Shown: positions 6,270 through 12,857 of the stretch, piece after piece
Numbering within the stretch: position 1 is the stretch's first letter
Layout: the number at the start of each line of letters is the position of its first letter
Assembly: GCA_044869915.1 (NCBI GenBank)
Contig: JBIOYB010000599.1
Coordinates: 1 to 15,249 of the forward strand
Direction: 5' to 3'
Length of the DNA stretch: 15,249 nt
Source of the DNA: Allorhizocola sp044869915
GTDB taxonomy: Bacteria; Actinomycetota; Actinomycetes; Mycobacteriales; Micromonosporaceae
The notes under the pieces: model-generated
Told to the model about the DNA's origin: nothing
Databases searched by the model: none
The model's input: the letters and a program-made list of their open reading frames with translations, nothing else
Made by a program: the position numbers and the translations under genes

Positions 6270-9044
6270 TCAGCGGGGCAGCGGCCCGAGCGCGGTGACG
6301 ACGGCGAGGTCTCCGGACCGCTCCGCCCGCAAATATGATGATAGTGAACTGTCAATGCCGACTTTGCCGTCGACGCTGAGTGAGAATCCTGCCCGGGTGA
6401 GCCCACCTGACCGGGTCACCAGCGTGAACCTTGCTCCGGGCAGCAGGTAGGCGATCTGGGTGCCGCTGGTGTCGTACGGCATTGCCCAGATCGGATAGAT
6501 GGTGACACCGTTGGCACCGGCTGCCCGGGTGTCAACGCACACCGGATAGCCGAGAAATTCCAATGTGGCGGTGCCATTGCCGCGCAGGAAGCTGCCAAAC
6601 CCGGCCGCGTAGGTGAACCGTCCGTCGAGGCCGAGCTTCACGGTGAAGGGTGCCACCTGGCCGGAGCCCTGCTGGAACCGGTAATGCGAGGCCGGCAGCA
6701 GCCTGATTTCCCGATGCCTGATCCAGTCCGCGCTGATGACCGGCATGTCCGCGAACAGGACGCCGGAGCCGGACAGCCGCCGCGCGTCGAAGGTCACTGG
6801 CAGGCCGGTGAGCGTGAGCGTCGAGCCGCCCGCGCCGGAAAGGAACGTTGCGTAATCGGGGCTGTAGTCGATGGTGCCGGCCAGGGTCACGGTGAACCGG
6901 AAATCGGCGAAGTAGCCGGACGCGAACTGGTACGAATACGAGCCGGGCAGGACCCGCACCATCGGCACAGTTGTGGTTGCGTCCACTCCGGCGGGGCCGG
7001 TGACGCCCGGCAAGTACATCCTGCGGTAAAACAGCCGGGTGGCGTCCACGCGCAGCGGATGGCCGAGAAACTCCAATGTGGCGGTGCCGTTGCCGCGCAG
7101 GAAGCCTCCGGCGGTGGCCACGTCAAGCTCCGCGCCGTAGGAGAACCGGCCGTCACGGCCGAGCGCGAACAGGAACGGGCTGACCAGGCCCGCGCCCTGG
7201 ACCTGGTAGCGCCGCGCGGGGAGCAGCCGCGCCGTGCGCAGGGCGAAGGGGCTTTGCCCCGGCATTTGGGCGAGGATCAGGCCGATGCCGCCCAGCGCAC
7301 GCGCGTCCAGGGTCACTTCGAAGCCGGAGAGGGTGAGCGTGGGCGTCCCTGCGCCGGACAGGAAGTCCGCGAAGGCCGGGTCGTAGGTGACGGTCCCGGT
7401 GCCGGTCACCTGGAAGGTGAAGTCGGCGTGATAGCCGGACGCGAATTGGAAGCCGTATATGCCGGGTGCGAGCTGGATGTCTTGCACCGATCCGGCGTCC
7501 ACAAACTTCGGTGTGACACCGGGGATGGGGATGAGGAAGGAGCGGTAGGCGAGCCGGGTCGCGTCGATCCGGATCGGGAACGTGACCGCGGTTTGGGTCG
7601 CCGCCCGCATCGCCACCAGCCGTGCCACCGAATCCGACTGTTTCGCCGGCGCTGTGCCCGCCGGCAATGCCTGACGCGCGACCACGGGTGTGATCGCGCC
7701 GGAGCCGTTTGGCGGGCAGGGCGGGCGAGTGGGAGTCGGAGCCGGGCTCACCCCGCCGGTCGGTCCGATCCCGCCGGGCGGCCCGTCCGTGTTGGTGCCG
7801 CCAGGTGTGATGGTCGGGCTGGACGGCGTGTCCGGGCTGGACGACGGGGCCGGGCTGGGCGACGGGGCCGGCGCCACGACCGTCGAGCGCTGGCCGTCGT
7901 CGTGGTCCGGCGGGCGGCCGGGCTGCGATGCCACGACCATGGCCATGGCGACCAGCGCCAGCACGACGCCGCCGATCCGGCCGATCGCCGGATTGGCGTG
8001 CGCGAGCTGTGACACGGTGGCGAGCCTGGGCGCCACTGCGTGGTGCACTGTGGACACCATCCGGCCGTAGGCGTGCTGGGCCTGGCGCATCAGGGCCGCA
8101 AGCGGGTGCCAGGACAGCACACCGACCGGCATCCCGGCCGCCGGGGTCACCGCCGTGGCCACAGTGGACCCGGCCGCCTCGGGGCGGCCGTGCGCCCACG
8201 CCGCGATCACGGTCCGCCGCCGCTCGTCCTCGTCGGGATCTGAATTCTCTTGTGCCGCAAGGATCAGCAGCCCGGGACCCAGCGCATAGTTGGCGCTGCG
8301 GACGGCATCGCGGAAGACACTGCCGCACTTTTCGCATCCGCCCGGGGCGGCATGGCCGGCAAGCGCCGCCTGTTGCTTGGTGGTCAGGTCGGCCAGGCGC
8401 AGCCCGTCGCCGGGCTGTGTGGCCAGCTGCGGCACCAAGGTGGCGGCCTGTGGACAGGAGCGGGCCGCGCGGGCCACCGCCTGGATCGCCACTCCGCGCC
8501 TGATGGCCTTCTTGCTGCGGTTCATTTCCCGGTCCACCCGGTCCACGGGCCAGGCCGGTCCAAGCGTGGCGGCCAGGCGGGCTCCCTTGATCTCCTGTCC
8601 CTCGCGCAGCCCGGCGGCCAGATAGGCGGTCATCAGCTCGCGGCCGGTGCTTGGCAGGGTGTCGATGACCGCCGCGACCGCTGCCACACCGGCCCGCTGG
8701 CCCAGTGTGTCGTATTCGCGCGGCGTCACAGGGTTGGCGTCCAGGCGCGGCTCATCGGCCGGCAGCTCGCCGCCCGCGGCCGCGCGGAAGTGTGCGCTGC
8801 GCACGTGACGGGCAATGCCCCAAAGCCATCGATCGACCGACTCGGCGGCCGGACCGTTTCTGGTGAAGGCTTCGAGCGCGCGCAGGAACACTTCACTGAC
8901 GCAGTCGTCGGCCTCGTGGGGCGGGAACGATCTGGAGAAGAAGCGGCGCAGTCTGTCGGAATGGCGTTCGTAGAGAACGCGTTGCGCATGGGCATCGCCG
9001 GACCGCAGCCGGGCCCAGAGGTCGTTTTCATCGTGCGCGGTCAT
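6270..9044 (-). CDS. ECF-type sigma factor fused to zinc motif, transmembrane helix and five extracellular repeats
   Basis: This is a 924-aa protein. ATG 9042-9044 was chosen because GGAGG lies 6 nt upstream; a GTG 16 codons earlier has no ribosome site. Residues about 20-88 are sigma region 2 (EADDCVSEVFLRALEAF, DRWLWGIARHVRS). Residues about 122-185 are a divergent region-4-like helical segment. His231, Cys237 and Cys240 form an H-x5-C-x2-C motif resembling zinc-binding anti-sigma domains. One transmembrane helix lies at about 355-372 and a Pro/Ser/Thr-rich linker at about 385-445. The rest (487-920) is five beta-rich repeats: 487-574, 575-661, 662-747, 748-832 and 833-920. I infer a cytoplasmic sigma part tethered to an external sensor. 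Actinobacterial ECF groups with long C-terminal, membrane-spanning extensions (for example ECF52) are a known precedent. The repeat domain is not one I recognise. Confidence 0.85.
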   Translation of the reverse strand: MTAHDENDLWARLRSGDAHAQRVLYERHSDRLRRFFSRSFPPHEADDCVSEVFLRALEAFTRNGPAAESVDRWLWGIARHVRSAHFRAAAGGELPADEPRLDANPVTPREYDTLGQRAGVAAVAAVIDTLPSTGRELMTAYLAAGLREGQEIKGARLAATLGPAWPVDRVDREMNRSKKAIRRGVAIQAVARAARSCPQAATLVPQLATQPGDGLRLADLTTKQQAALAGHAAPGGCEKCGSVFRDAVRSANYALGPGLLILAAQENSDPDEDERRRTVIAAWAHGRPEAAGSTVATAVTPAAGMPVGVLSWHPLAALMRQAQHAYGRMVSTVHHAVAPRLATVSQLAHANPAIGRIGGVVLALVAMAMVVASQPGRPPDHDDGQRSTVVAPAPSPSPAPSSSPDTPSSPTITPGGTNTDGPPGGIGPTGGVSPAPTPTRPPCPPNGSGAITPVVARQALPAGTAPAKQSDSVARLVAMRAATQTAVTFPIRIDATRLAYRSFLIPIPGVTPKFVDAGSVQDIQLAPGIYGFQFASGYHADFTFQVTGTGTVTYDPAFADFLSGAGTPTLTLSGFEVTLDARALGGIGLILAQMPGQSPFALRTARLLPARRYQVQGAGLVSPFLFALGRDGRFSYGAELDVATAGGFLRGNGTATLEFLGHPLRVDATRLFYRRMYLPGVTGPAGVDATTTVPMVRVLPGSYSYQFASGYFADFRFTVTLAGTIDYSPDYATFLSGAGGSTLTLTGLPVTFDARRLSGSGVLFADMPVISADWIRHREIRLLPASHYRFQQGSGQVAPFTVKLGLDGRFTYAAGFGSFLRGNGTATLEFLGYPVCVDTRAAGANGVTIYPIWAMPYDTSGTQIAYLLPGARFTLVTRSGGLTRAGFSLSVDGKVGIDSSLSSYLRAERSGDLAVVTALGPLPR
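6283..7586 (-). repeat. Five tandem repeats of about 87 codons, arranged as a duplicated two-unit block
   Basis: Within the sigma-fusion gene, each unit holds a V-D-A/T-R start, a central LLPA/LPGS segment and a closing LSGAG or LRGNG motif followed by TL-x-L/F. Units 1 and 3 share FASGY-x-ADF and FLSGAG. Units 2 and 4 share FLRGNGTATLEFLG. The block of units 1+2 is therefore duplicated as units 3+4 at a spacing of about 513-519 bp, and unit 5 is the most divergent. DNA identity between units 2 and 4 is high: the stretch at 6541-6596 closely matches 7054-7109. Confidence 0.75.
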
Positions 9045-9124
9045 CGTGACCCTCCAGCAGGCGGTTGAACTCCTGTCGGTAGGTGTGTGCACGGCGGTGA
9101 CACAAACCTCTCACGCGCCCTCCG

Positions 9125-9142
9125 AGATTTCCAGATAAATCT
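9125..9142. promoter_or_regulatory. Inverted repeat in the sigma-cyclase divergent gap
   Basis: AGATTT at 9125-9130 and AAATCT at 9137-9142 form a perfect inverted repeat with a 6-bp spacer, in a short AT-rich island within otherwise GC-rich DNA. A GGAAC (9144-9148) followed after 15 bp by CGAT (9164-9167) on the plus strand resembles an ECF-sigma -35/-10 pair. This could be a control site for the sigma gene, for the cyclase gene, or for both. The match is short and speculative. Confidence 0.3.
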
Positions 9143-9220
9143 TGGAACGATGATCTGTTCACTCGATGGGGGAACCATGAATGTCGCGAGGCGCCGTGAG
9201 GCGAGCAATGAGCGGTCGGG

Positions 9221-9226
9221 TACATT
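9221..9226 (+). promoter_or_regulatory. Candidate -10 box of a leaderless cyclase transcript
   Basis: TACATT matches the TANNNT consensus and ends 6 nt before the ATG of the cyclase gene. No Shine-Dalgarno is visible upstream of that ATG. This is the spacing expected if transcription starts at the A of the start codon. A convincing -35 is not seen. Confidence 0.4.
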
Positions 9227-9232
9227 CCGGCC

Positions 9233-10171
9233 ATGCACGAAGAATGGCGGGTGTCGCTCGACGCCGAGGTGACATTCACAAATGGGGGCGGGCTGCAGGT
9301 GCAAGGCTTCCGCCTCGACATCCCGGGACCTGACGTCGACGACGCGCAGCTCGGCGAGCTGCTCGTGCGGCACCTGGGCCTGCTCATGGTGGGCGAGGTC
9401 CGCGTCGGCGACAAGGAGTTGATCCGCGAGGCGCACAAAGGTTCCCGCGGCGTCGCAGCAGCGGCGCCGCCGGGCCGGCGGCTGCTGGAGCTGAGCCACC
9501 GCATCCACGATGGGCTGATCACCTATCCGGGGCTGCCGGGTCCGCAGATCAGCGACCACCTCAGCTTCGAGGCCTCGCACGGGCACTACGCCGAGGGCAC
9601 CGAGTTTCAGATCGGGCGGATCAGCATGGTGTCCAACACCGGCACCTACCTGGACACGCCGGCGCACCGCTATCGCGGCGGCGGGGATCTATCGACGATG
9701 CCGCTGGCGAAGGTGGCCGATCTCGACGGGATCGTGGTGCGTGTGGGCGAGTCGGTGCGCGCCGTGGATCGGCTGATTCTGGCGCCCCACGATGTCGCGG
9801 GCAAGGCCGTGCTGGTCCACACCGGCTGGGACCGGCACTGGGAAACTGAGGTATACGGCGCCGGTGGCCATCCTCATCTGACGCAGGACGGTGCGCGCTG
9901 GCTGGTCGACCGTGGCGCGGCGCTTGTCGGGATCGACTCGCTCAATGTCGACGACACCAGCGTCACCAGCGGCGGAGCGCGCCCAGTACACAGCATCCTG
10001 CTAGCCGCGGGAATCCCCATCGTGGAGCACTTGACCGGGCTGGCAGACTTGCCGCCGCACGGGTTCCGCTTCCACGCGGCGCCGCCGCTGATCGCGGGCA
10101 TGGGCACATTCCCTGTGCGGGCGTATGCCGTGATCGGCCCAGAAAGCATCACGTTTGTTGACGCGACCTAG
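9233..10171 (+). CDS. Cyclase family (kynurenine formamidase-like) metal-dependent hydrolase with N-terminal extension
   Basis: This is a 312-aa protein from ATG 9233, apparently leaderless. Residues about 85-312 match the cyclase/arylformamidase (PF04199-type) fold: ELSHRIHDGLITYPGLPG at the domain start, SNTGTYLDTPAHRY at 134-147, HTGWD, VGIDSLNVDD and HSILLAAGIPIVEHLTGL. In KynB-type enzymes the metal motif is HxGTHxDxPxH. Here Asn135 and Tyr139 replace the two leading His, while Asp141 and His145 remain. This variant may bind metal differently or have another substrate. Residues 1 to about 75 form a separate small domain (AEVTFTNGGGLQVQGFRLDIPGP) that I cannot assign; it may be a fused partner protein. 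There is no signal peptide, so it is cytoplasmic. It diverges from the sigma-fusion gene and converges on the beta-hydroxylase gene. Confidence 0.85.
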   Translation: MHEEWRVSLDAEVTFTNGGGLQVQGFRLDIPGPDVDDAQLGELLVRHLGLLMVGEVRVGDKELIREAHKGSRGVAAAAPPGRRLLELSHRIHDGLITYPGLPGPQISDHLSFEASHGHYAEGTEFQIGRISMVSNTGTYLDTPAHRYRGGGDLSTMPLAKVADLDGIVVRVGESVRAVDRLILAPHDVAGKAVLVHTGWDRHWETEVYGAGGHPHLTQDGARWLVDRGAALVGIDSLNVDDTSVTSGGARPVHSILLAAGIPIVEHLTGLADLPPHGFRFHAAPPLIAGMGTFPVRAYAVIGPESITFVDAT

Positions 10172-10191
10172 TGTCTCGGCAGGTGAAACTC

Positions 10192-10204
10192 ACTGCGACG
10201 CAGT
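10192..10204. terminator. Small palindrome between convergent genes, possible bidirectional terminator
   Basis: ACTGCG-A-CGCAGT is a perfect 13-bp palindrome that could fold as a 5-bp stem with a GAC loop. It lies 21 bp after the cyclase stop and 25 bp before the beta-hydroxylase stop. The stem is short and has no T-tract, so the terminator role is tentative. Confidence 0.25.
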
Positions 10205-10228
10205 CCGTCGGCGGCGCCGGCACTTGCG

Positions 10229-11089
10229 TCAATGTCGAGGCGGCCACCAACTGCCCCTGAAGGAACGCGGCCTGGAGTCGCGGTTGTCGCTTGCGGACTC
10301 TTGCCCGTCTCCGTAGAACCGCTTTTCCCACGTGCGCTGCTTGTCTACGCCATCGCGGATGTAGGGCGTGAACATGGCGAGGTTGAGCAGGAGCCAGTTG
10401 AGCAGGCTCGCCGGGAAGCGTAGCGGCCGGACGAAGTCGATGAACAGGACGACGCGGGTGTGCGCGGAGTGGTTCCACGCCTCGTGCTCGTAGGCGTCGT
10501 CGAAGATGAGCGCCTTGCCCTCGTCCCACCGGCATACTGTGCCGTCGACCCGGATGCCGAGCCGCTCGCGCTCGCGCGGGACGAGCAGACCGAGGTGCAG
10601 GCGCAGCACGCCGTTGTAGGGGCCGCGGTGTGGCGGGAGGTGTTTGCCGGGCTCGAAGATGGAGAACATGGCCGACTTGAGGCCCGGGATGCGCTGGATG
10701 GCCTGCCAAGTGCGCGGGCATTGGGCGATGTTGCGTTCGGCCGTCACGCCGTAGCCGGCGAACATGAAGGTTTTCCAGCCCGCGTCGGTGGTCAGGTCGC
10801 CCACGTCGGAGACGATGTTTTGGAACGCCGGCAGCTCGTTTTGGCGGTGCAGCACCTGCTGGAGCTCGTCGCGGATCGCCGCCCAGTCGGCCTCCAACTC
10901 CTTTGCCCAGGGGAAGTCCCGGGTGGCCTGGACCGCGACATTGGGCACTTTGGAGCAGCGCCGGTTGAGCCTTTCCGCCCAGCCGAGGATCCGGATCGTC
11001 GTGGCGGCGAGCAGGCCGGGGCGCCAGATCGGTGGGACGTCGGCGACGGCGGTGTCGCGATCCGGGGCGGTGGTCTGTTCTGTGGTCAT
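10229..11089 (-). CDS. Aspartyl/asparaginyl beta-hydroxylase family dioxygenase
   Basis: This is a 286-aa protein from ATG 11087-11089, with GAGG about 10 nt upstream. The core at about residues 135-225 shows the double-stranded beta-helix motifs of the family (PF05118-type): PPHRGPYNG with His154, EGKALIFDDAYEHEAWN with His202, and HTRVVLFIDFVRP with Arg212. The two His would bind Fe(II) and the Arg 2-oxoglutarate. An acidic second iron ligand is absent, as in this family. Members hydroxylate Asp/Asn side chains of proteins or peptides, or modify fatty acyl chains (LpxO); the substrate here is unknown. A hydrophobic patch follows (LLNWLLLNLAMF, about 225-240), which could associate with a membrane. 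It lies downstream of the decayed choice-of-anchor I gene on the same strand, with an AT-rich stretch between them that may hold its promoter. Confidence 0.85.
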   Translation of the reverse strand: MTTEQTTAPDRDTAVADVPPIWRPGLLAATTIRILGWAERLNRRCSKVPNVAVQATRDFPWAKELEADWAAIRDELQQVLHRQNELPAFQNIVSDVGDLTTDAGWKTFMFAGYGVTAERNIAQCPRTWQAIQRIPGLKSAMFSIFEPGKHLPPHRGPYNGVLRLHLGLLVPRERERLGIRVDGTVCRWDEGKALIFDDAYEHEAWNHSAHTRVVLFIDFVRPLRFPASLLNWLLLNLAMFTPYIRDGVDKQRTWEKRFYGDGQESASDNRDSRPRSFRGSWWPPRH

Positions 11090-11139
11090 GCTGTCGGCGC
11101 CTCACGGGTGAGTTTCGGACTTTCTCGTTCTGGCGCGAC

Positions 11140-11200
11140 GGTACCAAGTAAAAGTGTCTTGAACTGGCAAAATAGACCGAGTTAATTGCGATAACGCTTG
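11140..11200 (-). promoter_or_regulatory. AT-rich stretch upstream of the beta-hydroxylase gene, probable promoter region
   Basis: This segment is clearly poorer in GC than its surroundings and lies just upstream of the beta-hydroxylase gene. On the minus strand it contains TTGCCA followed 17 bp later by TTGGTA, and a TATTTT box further upstream. None is a strong consensus pair, so the exact promoter is not assigned. It also coincides with the point where the homology of the decayed upstream gene ends. Confidence 0.3.
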
Positions 11201-11919
11201 GCCCGGGTTCCGGTCGTCGCTGCGGGTGTCGAAATTGTCCTCGTCGTTGTTGGAGTTGAAGTTCGACGGCAGCGCCTGGGCCGTGACGCGCTCGAAGTCA
11301 TCCCCGCTGTCCCAGACCAACCGGCCGTCGTCGGCCGACCAGATCGAAAACGAGCGGCCGCCATAGGCGTAAATCGTCCGGTATGCAGTGCCGGCCGGAC
11401 TCTTGCCGTCGACCAGACTGACGTTGAGCCGGCCCAGGGCGGCGTTGGCCTTCAGCGCGGCGGCGTTGGGAAACACCGTGGGATCGAGCGGATAGGCGGC
11501 GTTGCCCAACCGCACCGCCCCGGTCAGGCCGGGCCACTCCCGGACATCGGCCTCGTTGGCCGTGGCCAGATAGGTCCGCCCACGCACGCGGAAGGAGTCG
11601 ATGCCCTCCGGCAGGAACATCCCCTTGACCGGCCAGTTGTCGATGGCGATGGCGTTGTCGCGGTCGCTGGGGTCAAGCCCACTGCCGTCGGCCGCAGCAC
11701 GCTGACCACGCGCACGCTGCCGGGCGGGTCGACCGAATCCGGCCGGCTGTAAGAGTTGGGCTCGCCCTCGTTGGCCACCAGCAGCCGCAGGCCGGTCGCG
11801 TCAAAGGTCACCAAGTCGGGCAGCGACCCCACCGCGGTCGAGGCGACGACCCGCCCGTCCGGGCGCAACAGGACAAGGTTGCCGGGCGCGGTCTTGTCGG
11901 CGATGACTTCCCGGTGCAC
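11185..11919 (-). pseudogene. Decayed choice-of-anchor I family gene with missing N-terminus, internal deletion and C-terminus
   Basis: Two out-of-frame fragments match consecutive parts of one family. The first, reading from 11919 to about 11700, contains LRPDG, VGSLPDLVTF and LLVANEGEP. The second, from about 11700 to 11195, contains LDPSDRDNAIAI, NWPVKGMFLPEGI, RGRTYLATANEADVRE, LDPTVFPNAAALKA and SGDDFERVTAQALPSNFNSNN. These are landmark motifs of the choice-of-anchor I (beta-propeller, usually secreted) family as I know it. Intact relatives have about 80-100 more residues at the junction near 11690-11700, a secretion signal and N-terminal blades, and a long C-terminal part after the FDTRSDD segment. 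All three are missing, and the junction shifts the frame. It is therefore non-functional as a propeller. A short GTG-initiated product cannot be excluded. Confidence 0.75.
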
Positions 11920-11941
11920 GGACCACGACCAGCGCCTGTGA

Positions 11942-12122
11942 GTGGCGAAATCCCGGTGCGTCCTTTCCGGAGGGTCGCGGATTTGACACCACCATGCCCC
12001 GGTCCCGGCAGTTTACCGGCAATTACAGGTTGTTGCCGTGCCCTCTGGTGGCGCGACGCCGCACCGTGATTGCGGCACGCCGACCGGCGTGCGCTGTTCC
12101 AGGCCCAGAAAGAGATCCTCAG
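11942..12122. other. Upstream region of the lectin gene with no coding content recognised
   Basis: This gap separates the decayed gene (minus) from the lectin gene (plus). It contains a perfect TTGACA at 11983-11988 but no well-spaced -10. There is an inverted repeat CGGCAA (12017-12022) / TTGCCG (12033-12038) and a strong hairpin at 12075-12092. A reading frame upstream of the lectin ATG is open but encodes an Arg-rich shadow with no domain. Confidence 0.4.
12075..12092 (+). promoter_or_regulatory. GC-rich hairpin in the lectin gene leader
   Basis: GCACGCCG and CGGCGTGC are perfect inverted complements separated by 2 nt, giving a practical 7-bp stem with a GACC loop. It ends 30 nt before the lectin ATG. 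It could be a leader structure controlling translation or an operator. It shares the GCACGC/GCGTGC core with the hairpin at 12803-12821. Confidence 0.35.
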
Positions 12123-12689
12123 ATGACGAAAAACCGGAAATCCCGCGTATTCGCAAGGGCAATGGGCGCGATGGCAACGGCGGTCGCGATCGCGGCCGGC
12201 GTCTTCGCCTCCCCCCAGGCCGCACTGGCCGGGCCGGGGCCCTTCTACTACATCGTGGCCGAGCACAGCGGCAAGGTGCTCATGCCGGAGAACCACTCGA
12301 AGGAGCCCGGCGTCCGCATCGTGCAGATGACGCGGGGCAACTTCGGCGCCCAGCACTGGCGGGTTCGCCACATGGAGACCCTGCCCAACGGGCAGACCAT
12401 CCGCAAGTTCGAAAACCGGCACAGCCAGCTGTGCATCACCATCGTCGGCTACGGCCCCGGGCTGCTCACGCAGGACCAGTGCGAGACCGGCGGCTGGGAC
12501 CGCGAATGGGTTGTGTCCAATAAGGACGACCTGTGGGCGCAGCGGCCCGTGCTGATCTGGTCTCACCAGACCAACCTGTGCCTGAGTGTCGGGGGCGCTT
12601 CGTACGCCGACTTCGCGCCGATGTGGCAGTGGCCGTGTCACGGCAGGGCGGATCAGCTCTTCCGGGTGAACTACGTCGCGGGTACCTGA
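12123..12689 (+). CDS. Secreted ricin-type beta-trefoil lectin domain protein
   Basis: This is a 188-aa protein. ATG 12123 was chosen because a Sec signal peptide starts there: a basic N-terminus (MTKNRKSR), a hydrophobic core, and an AALA-GPG cleavage site after residue 36. The upstream GAGA is only a weak ribosome site. The mature 152-aa protein matches a RICIN-like trefoil: YYIVAEHSGKVL at the first blade, AQHWRV as a Q-x-W element, RHSQLCITI and NLCLSVGG as further repeats, and QLFRV near the end. Four Cys in the mature chain (in LCIT, QCET, LCLS and PCHG) could form two disulfides. Such single-domain lectins bind sugars outside the cell. No catalytic domain is attached, so its role here (adhesion, wall binding or polysaccharide capture) is open. 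Confidence 0.85.
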   Translation: MTKNRKSRVFARAMGAMATAVAIAAGVFASPQAALAGPGPFYYIVAEHSGKVLMPENHSKEPGVRIVQMTRGNFGAQHWRVRHMETLPNGQTIRKFENRHSQLCITIVGYGPGLLTQDQCETGGWDREWVVSNKDDLWAQRPVLIWSHQTNLCLSVGGASYADFAPMWQWPCHGRADQLFRVNYVAGT

Positions 12690-12802
12690 GAACGACGGGA
12701 TGCGGCTGGACCGGGAAGCCGGGACCGTCCCATCGCGCCCGAGGTCGCTCTGACTGCGCACGCCAGAAGATGAGCCGCGCCGGGTCCGCTGTGAGGCTAG
12801 AG

Positions 12803-12821
12803 CCGCGTGCCTGGCACGCGG
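12803..12821 (+). terminator. Perfect 8-bp GC hairpin between lectin and molybdopterin genes
   Basis: CCGCGTGC (12803-12810) and GCACGCGG (12814-12821) form a perfect stem with a CTG loop. There is no T-tract, as in many actinobacterial hairpin-only terminators. It lies 113 nt after the lectin stop and 36 nt before the molybdopterin gene start. It could end the lectin transcript or be a 5' leader structure of the next gene. Confidence 0.45.
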
Positions 12822-12857
12822 GCGCGGCCGAACGACGATAGAGCTCGGGAGTATCTG

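Noticed and set aside
6684..8012. Plus-strand frame opposite the sigma-fusion repeats
   Set aside because: It is antisense to the repeat region, mirrors its periodicity and has no recognised motif.
9045..9092. Earlier GTG start for the sigma fusion
   Set aside because: No ribosome site precedes it, while ATG 9044 has GGAGG at 6 nt and begins directly at sigma-type sequence.
9087..9272. Short plus-strand frame in the sigma-cyclase gap
   Set aside because: It overlaps the cyclase start in another frame and has neither a good ribosome site nor any domain.
10205..10228. GGCGCC/GCCGGC palindromes near the hydroxylase 3' end
   Set aside because: Six-base GC palindromes are expected by chance at this base composition.
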